Positions 1 through 6,440 of a stretch of 13,992 bases of DNA are shown piece after piece; position 1 is the stretch's first letter, and every line of letters starts with the position of its first letter. The stretch comes from JBHICC01 sp046759385 (lineage in GTDB: Bacteria > Pseudomonadota > Gammaproteobacteria > Acidiferrobacterales > SPGG2). The stretch spans positions 1-13,992 of the forward strand of contig JBHICC010000058.1 in assembly GCA_046759385.1 (NCBI GenBank). Direction: 5' to 3'. The position numbers and the translations under genes were made by a program. The notes beneath the pieces were generated by a model that had not been told where the DNA came from, made no database searches, and was given only the letters and a program-made list of their open reading frames with translations.

Positions 1-75
1 AAGAGTTCGATGCACCGCTGGTGTAACTATGAAAAACATCTGGGGCCATTGAAGCAAGCACTTGGGTTCGACTGA
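1..75 (+). CDS. C-terminal tail of a probable sulfotransferase (5' end outside window)
   Basis: Frame 1 is open from the first base to a TGA at 73-75 and encodes 24 residues with the segment HRWCNYEKHLGPLKQALGFD. Bacterial sulfotransferases, including TPR-fused ones, often end in a segment of the type RW-x-x-Y-E-x-x-L-x-P-L-x-x-x-LG, which this resembles closely. The catalytic PAPS-binding parts would lie upstream, outside the window, so the call rests on the tail alone. The gene is convergent with the epimerase on the other strand, with 7 bases between the stop codons. A sulfotransferase here would fit the carbohydrate-modifying neighbours. It could instead be another protein with a similar helix at its end. 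Confidence 0.5.
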   Translation, partial: KSSMHRWCNYEKHLGPLKQALGFD

Positions 76-82
76 GCGTGCG

Positions 83-880
83 TTACAACCAGTTATTTGT
101 TCTCATTTTTTTGATAACCATTTCTATCCCGGCCGATAGGTCGATCGTAAGTTGCCAGCCCTCGAGCCAATGCGTGGGCTCAACGAGAGAACTGTAGCCT
201 GGCTCTGAGCCCGGAGATACCGTTGCGCTAAATTGATTCGCAATCAGCTCTGCTACTTCGCGAATCGAAACCCACGCGCCTGACGTCACATCCGCCAGAG
301 ATTGTTGGCTCTCACGCTGGAAGATCAGTGCGTCTGCCGCGTCGTCCGCGTGCAAGAACTGTCGGCGTTCTTCGCCTGATGTCAGCAGTTTGATTGTCCC
401 CGTTTTCGCTTCTATGACGAGATCCGGGATGACATGACTGCGTTGGGAAGGGGATTCGGCATCATAGCAGTTCCAAAGGCGGGTAATGAGGCCATGCCCC
501 ACCAGTTTCGCCCACATCTCGCCCACTGCCTTGGTTACACCGTAGGCATTCGGATAGCCTGCCAACTGTGAACTGACGAACGTGAATCGGGCATCGCGTT
601 TGTCGAGCCAACCGAACACCTTCTCGCACAAACGCAGATTATTGCGCAGGATCGCCTGTTGTTGGGCCTCGTCCATAATGTACTTAGCACCTCCGACATC
701 CCAGGCCAAGAACCAGTAGTAAGCATCATTGTTAGCGACTTCCGGCTCATAATCGCGAAGATCCGCGCCTGTCTTCAGGTCGTAGATCACCGTTGCTTCG
801 CCGCGCTTATCCAGTGCGCGATTCAGAGCGGCGCCGATTAGGCCCGCTCCACCCAAGAGTACATTGAGTGGTTTTGTCAC
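83..880 (-). CDS. NAD(P)-dependent sugar epimerase/dehydratase (extended SDR)
   Basis: This 265-residue protein has the extended short-chain dehydrogenase fold. A Rossmann GGAGLIG motif lies at residues 10-16, with an acidic YDLKTGADLRD stretch after the second strand. S103/S104 with Y113-x-x-x-K117 (YGVTK) form the catalytic Ser-Tyr-Lys set. The motif QFLHADDAADA near 174-184 is typical of nucleotide-sugar epimerases and dehydratases. Family members act on NDP-sugars through a 4-keto intermediate; the substrate here is unknown. The protein is shorter than the usual 310-340 residues, so its substrate domain is small. The start is GTG at 878-880 with only a weak TAGG upstream. It lies 28 bases after the stop of glutaryl-CoA dehydrogenase and is probably co-transcribed with it. 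An SDR acting on a non-sugar substrate is not excluded. Confidence 0.85.
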   Translation of the reverse strand: MTKPLNVLLGGAGLIGAALNRALDKRGEATVIYDLKTGADLRDYEPEVANNDAYYWFLAWDVGGAKYIMDEAQQQAILRNNLRLCEKVFGWLDKRDARFTFVSSQLAGYPNAYGVTKAVGEMWAKLVGHGLITRLWNCYDAESPSQRSHVIPDLVIEAKTGTIKLLTSGEERRQFLHADDAADALIFQRESQQSLADVTSGAWVSIREVAELIANQFSATVSPGSEPGYSSLVEPTHWLEGWQLTIDLSAGIEMVIKKMRTNNWL

Positions 881-908
881 TGCCTACGAACCGGCCTGGG
901 TGTCGGGA

Positions 909-2072
909 TTAGAAAGCGCTGGCACCGGTAATTTCCCGGCCGATGACAAGCTCATGCACGGTCTCGGTGCCTTCGTAGGTAATGACGCTCTCGAGGTTCA
1001 GCATGTGTCGAATCGCACCGTACTCGATGGTGACACCGCCAGCACCGAGAAGGTCACGTGCATCGCGTGCAACGTCGATGGCCATGCGCACATTGTTCCA
1101 CTTTGCCAAGCTCACCTGGCTCGGATGCATACGGTCTTGATCCTTGAGGCGACCGAGCTGTAGTGACAACAATTGGGCCGCTGTAATCCTGCGCACCATG
1201 TCAGCCAAACGACGCTGGACTGTTTGTGTGTGCGCAATGGGCCGATCAAAGACCATCCGGGTTCTGGAAAACTCGAGTACTTCACGTAAGCACGCAATGG
1301 CGGCGCCAATGGCACCCCACGTGATGCCGTAACGCGCCTGCGTCAAACAACCTAAAGGTCCTTTGATTCCCTCCGCGCCGGGGAGCATGTTTTGGGTCGG
1401 TACGCGAACATTGTCGAAGTACAACTCGGAAGTTACCGAGGCGCGCAGGGAAAATTTTCGTTCGATTGCGCGCGCCTCAAAACCAGGCGTCGTAGTTTCG
1501 ATCAAGAAACCGCGTATGCCTTCGTCGGTGCGCGCCCACACCAACGCCACGTCGGCGATGTTGCCATTGGTAATCCACATTTTCGAGCCGCTGATTACCC
1601 AATCACCGCCCTGGCGTTTCGCGTGCGTGTGCATAGCGCCGGGATCGGAACCGCCATGGGACTCTGTTAGACCGAAACAACCGATCGCTTCGCCCTTTGC
1701 CATCGCCGGCAACCAACGTTTCTTCTGTTCTTCCGATCCATACGTGTAGAGCGGCCACATCACGAGGCTGCTTTGCACGGAAACAAAGCTTCGAACGCCG
1801 CTATCTGCGCGCTCGAGCTCTTGGCAGATCAGACCATAACAGACGTTATTAATACCCGCACAGTCGTATCCCTGTAAGGTGCAGCCCAACAGCCCCATCG
1901 ATGCAAGTTCTGGCACCAGTTCGATCGGAAAGCGATGTTCCTCGAACGCCTTGGGGATGATAGGCAGGACCTGATCATCGACGAAACGCCCGACCGTTTC
2001 CCGCACGAGTCGTTCTTCATCGCTCAGCAGAGACTGCACGTCATAGAAGTCACAGGGGTCAAGGTTGGCCAT
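909..2072 (-). CDS. gcdH: Glutaryl-CoA dehydrogenase
   Basis: This is an FAD-dependent acyl-CoA dehydrogenase that oxidises and decarboxylates glutaryl-CoA to crotonyl-CoA in lysine, tryptophan and glutarate breakdown. Electrons normally pass to electron-transfer flavoprotein. Counted from the ATG at 2072 it has 387 residues. The substrate-binding stretch ELERADSGVRS places Glu87, Arg94 and Ser95 at the same numbers as in the mature human enzyme, followed by SVQSSLVM. FAD-site motifs GCFGLTE and WITNG follow, then KFSLRAS and the catalytic base Glu367 in TYEGTE. Similarity to GCDH runs over the whole length. An in-frame ATG ten codons upstream (2102) has no ribosome site, whereas AGGAG at 2085-2081 sits 8 bases before the chosen ATG. 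The sugar epimerase follows it. No CoA-transferase or regulator gene is adjacent, which is unusual for a lysine-catabolic setting. Confidence 0.93.
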   Translation of the reverse strand: MANLDPCDFYDVQSLLSDEERLVRETVGRFVDDQVLPIIPKAFEEHRFPIELVPELASMGLLGCTLQGYDCAGINNVCYGLICQELERADSGVRSFVSVQSSLVMWPLYTYGSEEQKKRWLPAMAKGEAIGCFGLTESHGGSDPGAMHTHAKRQGGDWVISGSKMWITNGNIADVALVWARTDEGIRGFLIETTTPGFEARAIERKFSLRASVTSELYFDNVRVPTQNMLPGAEGIKGPLGCLTQARYGITWGAIGAAIACLREVLEFSRTRMVFDRPIAHTQTVQRRLADMVRRITAAQLLSLQLGRLKDQDRMHPSQVSLAKWNNVRMAIDVARDARDLLGAGGVTIEYGAIRHMLNLESVITYEGTETVHELVIGREITGASAF

Positions 2073-2080
2073 CGTTTTTG

Positions 2081-2085
2081 CTCCT
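2081..2085 (-). promoter_or_regulatory. Ribosome binding site that decides the gcdH start
   Basis: The minus strand reads AGGAG, 8 bases before the ATG at 2072-2070. The longer reading frame starting at 2102 would place this site inside the coding region and has no Shine-Dalgarno sequence of its own. Confidence 0.7.
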
Positions 2086-2152
2086 GCGGCGGCAATGGTC
2101 ATTCGCTGTGTGCAGCTGGGGCGGGACTGTCCGGCGCGATATTCATCGAACG

Positions 2153-2161
2153 ATTATATCA
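2153..2161 (-). promoter_or_regulatory. Extended -10 promoter for gcdH and the epimerase
   Basis: The minus strand reads TGATATAAT: a perfect TATAAT hexamer with the TG of an extended -10 element. No convincing -35 box lies 16-18 bases upstream, which extended -10 promoters tolerate. Transcription would begin near 2146 and leave a leader of about 74 bases before the gcdH ATG. Confidence 0.5.
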
Positions 2162-2193
2162 ACAGCGGCAAGGCACCCACTGCTTCGTTTTGC

Positions 2194-2214
2194 GGCACGG
2201 ACCCGGGAGGTGCC
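2194..2214. promoter_or_regulatory. Possible operator: dyad between divergent promoters
   Basis: GGCAC at 2194-2198 and GTGCC at 2210-2214 are inverted copies around a CCCGGG palindrome (2202-2207). The dyad lies roughly midway between the leftward -10 element (2153-2161) and the rightward -35 box (2232-2237), where a shared regulator could bind. No regulator gene is present in the window, and short dyads in GC-rich DNA are common. Confidence 0.25.
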
Positions 2215-2231
2215 GGGCGCCTGCAGGTGCG

Positions 2232-2259
2232 TTGACAACCATCGGCGGTCGCTTATTAT
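2232..2259 (+). promoter_or_regulatory. Sigma-70-type promoter for the dioxygenase gene
   Basis: A perfect TTGACA (2232-2237) is followed after 16 bases by TATTAT (2254-2259), a five-of-six match to the -10 consensus. Transcription would begin near 2266, giving a leader of about 58 bases. This is the best promoter match in the window and suggests substantial constitutive or repressible expression. Confidence 0.6.
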
Positions 2260-2323
2260 GGAGCGAAGTTGACCTTGTACAACCGTTTCTAAATCAACAC
2301 TTTGGCTTGCGGCCCGGCGCAAC

Positions 2324-2962
2324 ATGACTGTCCTGCACCCCGATCTTCTCGCCGCCATAGAGCGCGATCAGCCAATCGATGTCAAGGTTTGGCGTCCGGG
2401 CCTAATCAGTTTCCCCTTATTCAGCCAGGGCTACTGTGCGCATCTGATCACACGGGCCGAGCAACTCGGCGTCTGGGACGCGGTGAAGGACGACTGGGAG
2501 AGAAAGACTGCCGGTTACGCCGGCAAGGAGGTGGGCATCGGTCGACTCGGTGAGGCGGAGACGATGTTGGTGCCATTCGAACGATACCTGTTGCCAGCGG
2601 TTCGCGCTTACTACAAGGTCGAAGTTACCCAGATCCTCGAGCCGTTCATAATAAGGTATACGACAGACGGCATTACCAAGATGGACAAGCACCGCGACCG
2701 CCGCGGCCTCGTCAGCGGTGTGATCCGGCTAAACGATGACTTTCGAGGCTGCCGTTTGCGCTTTCCGGAACTGAACTTCGATGGCGGTGCGATAACGGTA
2801 GGGCACGTGCTGCTGTTTCCCAAACATTTCCTCCATGAGGTCACCGAACTGGAATCCGGTCGGCGTTACTCACTCGCACTCTGGGCCAGTGGTGAACCGC
2901 TGCACGCGGGGACAGGAAGCAGCGACGATCGCTCCTCCACTCGGACGGATCTGAGCTCCTGA
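2324..2962 (+). CDS. Fe(II)/2-oxoglutarate-dependent dioxygenase, lysyl/prolyl hydroxylase type
   Basis: This 212-residue protein has the iron and co-substrate ligands of the 2OG-Fe(II) oxygenase superfamily. H123 and D125 (KHRD) and the distal H171 (FLHEVTEL) bind iron, and R181 in GRRYSLALWA binds the 2-oxoglutarate carboxylate. The spacing and the LRFPEL, GHVLLFP and H-x-V-x-x-L segments resemble the C-terminal domain of procollagen lysyl hydroxylases and bacterial prolyl 4-hydroxylase-like proteins. Such enzymes hydroxylate amino-acid side chains or small molecules using oxygen and 2-oxoglutarate. The N-terminal 110 residues show no recognised domain, and the last 20 residues are Ser/Asp-rich and probably disordered. 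No strong ribosome site precedes the ATG. The gene is monocistronic, divergent from gcdH, and ends 4 bases from the convergent amidotransferase. Substrate unknown. Confidence 0.85.
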   Translation: MTVLHPDLLAAIERDQPIDVKVWRPGLISFPLFSQGYCAHLITRAEQLGVWDAVKDDWERKTAGYAGKEVGIGRLGEAETMLVPFERYLLPAVRAYYKVEVTQILEPFIIRYTTDGITKMDKHRDRRGLVSGVIRLNDDFRGCRLRFPELNFDGGAITVGHVLLFPKHFLHEVTELESGRRYSLALWASGEPLHAGTGSSDDRSSTRTDLSS

Positions 2963-2966
2963 TATA

Positions 2967-3818
2967 TCAACGCCTCATGTTTGGCAGTACCAACTGCTCA
3001 ATCCAATTGCGCACTTCGACAACCCGGATGTCCTCGTTCATGACATCGGCATCGATGCCTAGCAGCCAGGCAAGATCCTTACGCATCGGATCTCGATGCA
3101 AGGTTTCGAGCTTGTCGACGTAATCCAACGCCGCGTCGCGATCGGAAAAGAAACCTCGGTCTACGAGCTTATCGATCCTGCAATACGTCAGTCGTGCGAG
3201 CTCGTGGAGGTCATATTCCGGGTGGTATTGCAGCGCCCAGCATGTTCCACCTTTGTAAGTTACGGCAACCGCCTGCACGTCCGTAAAGGCGTTTGATGCC
3301 AACAACACGGCGCCGGGCGGCAAGTGGGTAACTTCGTCTTCATGGCTGATGAAGGCGTCGAACACGTTAGGCTTCCCCGCGTACAACGGATGTGACCGGC
3401 CGTCGGGTGTAAGCGTGATCTTGCGCGCGATTCCCATCTCGCGCCCGCGTGGGTTCGCCGCTACTTTCCCACCCGCAGCAACAACCGCAATCTGCGCCGC
3501 CCAGCAACTGCCGAAGCTCGGCACCCGAGCTTCGAACGCGGCCTTCACCAGCTCGATCTGCGGCGTCACACGTGGATCGTCTGCATACACGGTCAAGCTG
3601 GATCCGGTCCAAGCGATGCCGTCGTAGGCGTTGAGCGCTGTACCCTGGGGTAGGGCAACACCTGGATCGGCCGGATAAATGATGTCCACATCACAATCCG
3701 GGTGGCTCTTCTTGAGCATGGCGGCGTAAAGCTCACCGGCGGGCGTCGCACCACCTGTGGCGAGTTCCTCACGCCCAGTCCGATGGTAGCCATCAATCAC
3801 GAGGAAATGGGGTTTCAT
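2967..3818 (-). CDS. Class I glutamine amidotransferase-like protein
   Basis: This 283-residue protein carries the complete triad of class I (triad) glutamine amidotransferases: nucleophile Cys105 in FGSCWAAQ, and His199 and Glu201 in LQYHPEYD. Upstream, IAWTGSSLTVY (residues 68-78) corresponds to the oxyanion and glutamine-binding loop. The family cleaves the amide of glutamine or of gamma-glutamyl compounds, releasing ammonia for a partner synthetase or hydrolysing the substrate outright. About 80 residues follow the core domain (from about 205), ending in a helical, Arg-rich segment; no synthetase domain is attached. Resemblance is closest to the stand-alone group often annotated as GMP synthase-like. 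It lies 35 bases downstream of the HAD gene, likely co-transcribed. AAGGA lies 13 bases before the ATG, a long spacing. Substrate unknown. Confidence 0.82.
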   Translation of the reverse strand: MKPHFLVIDGYHRTGREELATGGATPAGELYAAMLKKSHPDCDVDIIYPADPGVALPQGTALNAYDGIAWTGSSLTVYADDPRVTPQIELVKAAFEARVPSFGSCWAAQIAVVAAGGKVAANPRGREMGIARKITLTPDGRSHPLYAGKPNVFDAFISHEDEVTHLPPGAVLLASNAFTDVQAVAVTYKGGTCWALQYHPEYDLHELARLTYCRIDKLVDRGFFSDRDAALDYVDKLETLHRDPMRKDLAWLLGIDADVMNEDIRVVEVRNWIEQLVLPNMRR

Positions 3819-3824
3819 TGCTAT

Positions 3825-3856
3825 GCTTATATCCTTCTTAGCTTATATCTCTCTTA
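3825..3856. repeat. Imperfect 16-base tandem duplication between HAD and amidotransferase genes
   Basis: GCTTATATCCTTCTTA (3825-3840) is followed directly by GCTTATATCTCTCTTA (3841-3856), differing at two adjacent positions. Read on the minus strand, the gene-proximal copy contains AAGGA, the only ribosome-site candidate for the amidotransferase. The other copy contains the TAA stop of the HAD gene. Confidence 0.85.
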
Positions 3857-4609
3857 CGACCGAGCTGCGACCGTGTCGACAACATTTGGCAGGTCTCTGT
3901 GATGCTCGCAGATCGCATCGGCCGAGGTCGTGGCTTTGTCGCTATCGCGCGTGGCCGTAAACAATATCGCCTTCATCCCCAACGCCTGCGGACCTTTGAT
4001 GTCGTTATGGTCGCGATCGCCAACATGTACCATCTCCCTCACATCTACACCCAGTTGTCGAGCGGCGGAATGGAACATGTCGGGGTGCGGTTTGGAATGG
4101 CCCACTTCATCAGAGAATGCGAATGCACTGAAATAGCGCTTAAGCCCGTTCATCTCGAGCCATTGGCACAGACAACGGGCAGGCGAAACGATGGCGTCGG
4201 AGACCACGCACAACTTGTAGCTCTCGGACAGCTTAGCAAGCGCCTGCTCCACGCCTTCTACGGGGTCCGGCGGAATATCGATTTCCATTTCCTCATGTGC
4301 TCTGACCACCGACGCGAATAGGTCATCAGGCAAGGTACGATTAAGACCTCGCAGCAGCACTCGCAGGCGTTCTGGCACGGTCCAGGTGATATGCTGGTCG
4401 TGCCATACATGGTTGAATGCCGACTCGGTGACATCATAGGCGAGCGTCACGACATCGCTTGGGATCGGCTCAACGCGATTAAGCGCCTCCCACACTACAT
4501 GGCGCCGCTCTTCCTTCTTTGAACGAAGCCCCTGAGCTGCACGCTTGGATTCGTCAGAGTCGTCGTGGATAACGACGTCCCAAAGGTCAAACGAAACGGC
4601 TTTGATCAT
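3854..4609 (-). CDS. HAD-superfamily hydrolase
   Basis: This 251-residue protein has the four haloacid dehalogenase-type motifs. Motif I is VSFDLWDVV with nucleophile Asp8; motif II is VVSDA with Ser137; motif III is SKPHPDMF with Lys173. Motif IV is HVGDRDHNDIKG, where Asp198 and Asp203 bind magnesium. A helical cap insert lies between motifs I and II (about residues 20-115). Most members are phosphatases, some are dehalogenases. The position two after the nucleophile, Asp in typical phosphatases, is Trp here with Asp at +3 (D-x-W-D), so phosphatase activity should not be assumed. The start is ATG 4609 with no clear ribosome site. The amidotransferase follows 35 bases after its stop. It is divergent from the TPR-glycosyltransferase gene. 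Substrate unknown. Confidence 0.85.
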   Translation of the reverse strand: MIKAVSFDLWDVVIHDDSDESKRAAQGLRSKKEERRHVVWEALNRVEPIPSDVVTLAYDVTESAFNHVWHDQHITWTVPERLRVLLRGLNRTLPDDLFASVVRAHEEMEIDIPPDPVEGVEQALAKLSESYKLCVVSDAIVSPARCLCQWLEMNGLKRYFSAFAFSDEVGHSKPHPDMFHSAARQLGVDVREMVHVGDRDHNDIKGPQALGMKAILFTATRDSDKATTSADAICEHHRDLPNVVDTVAARS

Positions 4610-4848
4610 GGTCGGCTGCGGTTCTAAAGAAGGGGAAATGTGTCTCGTGTCGAACTTCTAGGAGCTTAAGATAATGTGCGACCGCCAACAAGGTCCTTAG
4701 GGTTCCCCATGAAATCTACCTAAAGATGGCAAAACCGCAAGGGCGAGGTAATATACTGGTTCGTTAACTGCGTCGTGGCACTAAGATTAGAAACACCCGC
4801 ACAATTGGATTTCCCAATCCCTTTGGTATCGCTGCGAGAGCTTAAGCG
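4610..4848. other. Divergent intergenic region (HAD / TPR-glycosyltransferase)
   Basis: These 239 bases separate two divergent genes and must hold both promoters, but no full promoter stands out. TATACT at 4752-4757 is a fair rightward -10 without a -35 partner. GATAAT at 4669-4674 is another. A 9-base direct repeat GAGCTTAAG occurs at 4662-4670 and 4838-4846, the second copy just before the start of the TPR gene. A short inverted repeat GGATT-TCCC-AATCC lies at about 4807-4820. Confidence 0.5.
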
Positions 4849-6426
4849 ATGGCAAAGGACACAGCCGCGCTCGCGGCGGAGATCGAACGCGCGGTGGCGC
4901 ACCATCAGGCAGGCCGATTGCAAGAGGCGGAAGCCTTGTATCAGCAGATTCTGCAAGCACAGCCCGATCACCCCGACGTTTTGAACTTGCTCGGCGTTTT
5001 GACCCATCAGGCTGGACGGCATGAGCGTGCGCTCGATTTGATCAATCAAGCGATAAAAATTACGCCCGATGCGGCGGGTTACCACAACAATCTCGGCGAA
5101 GCGCTAACGGCCCTGGGCCGGTACGAGGACGCGGTCAGCGCTTACAAGCGCGCACTCTCGCTCGATCCGGCCTATGCTGAGGCACACAATAACCTCGGGA
5201 TCGTCTTTCTGGAATTGGGACGACCACTGGAGGCGGTTGCCGTGCTCGAGGGCGCAGTCTCTGTGAGACCGGACTTCGCCGAGGCGCATTACAATCTCGG
5301 CAATGCACTTGACGAAGCGGGAAAGTTGAAGGAAGCCGCTGCCGCCTACCGGCAGGCCATTGCACTTGAACCGGACGATGCGGAGATACGCAGCAACCTC
5401 GGCATCGTATTGATCGAACTCGGGGAGGTAAGGGAAGCCGTTAAGTGTTTTGAGCACGCAATCCGTGGGCGGCCCGATTTTGTCGATGCCCACAACAACC
5501 GCGGGCTTGCGTTACTGGCTCTGGGCGAGTTCGCGGAGGGCTGGCGCGAATGGCGTTACGGCCAAAGTGGGTCATTGGATTTGCCGCAGCCGAAGTGGAC
5601 CGGTGAACCGTTTGTGGGGAAAACGCTACTCGTACATACCGAGCAGGGCTTCGGTGATACCTTACAGTTTGCGCGTTACCTGCCGATGGTGAAGGCGAAA
5701 GGGGGCATAGTGTGGCTTGCGTGTGATCGTGAGCTGCAAGGTTTACTGGGAAACTCCCCTGGCGTGGATATGGTAGTAGGGGATCCAGAAAGCTTGCCGT
5801 GGTCACGGCTCGATTTCGATGCACACATCGCGTTGCTGGATTTGCCCGGGTTGTTCGAGACGGATCTGGACACGATTCCAACCGATGTGCCTTATCTGAC
5901 ACCTGATCCAATGATCGTCGACACTTGGCGCCAACGCATCGATTCCCAAACATTTAACGTTGGCCTGTGCTGGGCGGGCCGACCAACGCCACGAAACCGC
6001 AAGCGCTCGTCGACATTGGGTGCGTTTGCACCGTTATCGCAGGTGGCCGGCGTTACTTTCTACAGCCTTCAGAAAGGGCTGCCAGCACAGCAGGCCGAGG
6101 ATCCGCCCGAGGGAATGAATCTCGTCGATTACAATGACGAGTTGCACGACTTTGCCGACACGGCCGCGCTGTTAGCGAGCTTGGACCTCGTCATATCGAT
6201 CGACACGGCGATCGCTCACCTCGCCGGGGGCCTAGACGTACCGGTATGGACCTTACTGCCTTACGCGCCGGCATGGCGTTGGCTCTTGGAAGGAGAAACG
6301 ACGCCCTGGTATCCCACAATGCGGTTATTCCGCCAGCCGGCGATCGGGGACTGGGCCAGCATGATGGCACAGGTCGCGACTGAGTTGGCGCGGGCGATTC
6401 CGGTCACTCAGGGACATCGCTTGTAA
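4849..6426 (+). CDS. TPR protein with C-terminal GT-B glycosyltransferase-like domain
   Basis: This 525-residue protein has no signal peptide or membrane segment, so it is probably cytoplasmic. Residues 9-240 form six good 34-residue tetratricopeptide repeats and a degenerate seventh, with repeated H-x-N-L-G and A-x-x-x-Y-x-x-A-(L/I)-x-L-x-P signatures. Residues 249-515 form a GT-B-like domain with EQGFGDTLQFARYLP (265-279), GLCWAGRP (372-379), SLQKG (406-410), and SIDTAIAHLAGGLDVPVW (450-467) followed by PAWRW. The last block matches the sugar-nucleotide site of heptosyltransferase-like (GT9) enzymes. TPR-GT proteins of this design are common in proteobacteria and are thought to glycosylate proteins or act in surface-glycan loci; direct activity data are few. 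Start ATG 4849 is preceded by GAGAG, a weak ribosome site. Convergent with the cupin gene, 14 bases apart. Confidence 0.88.
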   Translation: MAKDTAALAAEIERAVAHHQAGRLQEAEALYQQILQAQPDHPDVLNLLGVLTHQAGRHERALDLINQAIKITPDAAGYHNNLGEALTALGRYEDAVSAYKRALSLDPAYAEAHNNLGIVFLELGRPLEAVAVLEGAVSVRPDFAEAHYNLGNALDEAGKLKEAAAAYRQAIALEPDDAEIRSNLGIVLIELGEVREAVKCFEHAIRGRPDFVDAHNNRGLALLALGEFAEGWREWRYGQSGSLDLPQPKWTGEPFVGKTLLVHTEQGFGDTLQFARYLPMVKAKGGIVWLACDRELQGLLGNSPGVDMVVGDPESLPWSRLDFDAHIALLDLPGLFETDLDTIPTDVPYLTPDPMIVDTWRQRIDSQTFNVGLCWAGRPTPRNRKRSSTLGAFAPLSQVAGVTFYSLQKGLPAQQAEDPPEGMNLVDYNDELHDFADTAALLASLDLVISIDTAIAHLAGGLDVPVWTLLPYAPAWRWLLEGETTPWYPTMRLFRQPAIGDWASMMAQVATELARAIPVTQGHRL

Positions 6427-6440
6427 GCGAGCACGCGCGC

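Noticed and set aside
4726..4767. A 13-codon frame starting MAKPQGR, similar at its start to the TPR protein (MAKD)
   Set aside because: The shared GATGGCAAA is only 9 bases, there is no ribosome site, and the rest does not match.
5441..5953. A 170-codon minus-strand frame inside the TPR-glycosyltransferase gene
   Set aside because: It has no start context or recognisable domain, while the plus-strand frame is well supported along its full length.
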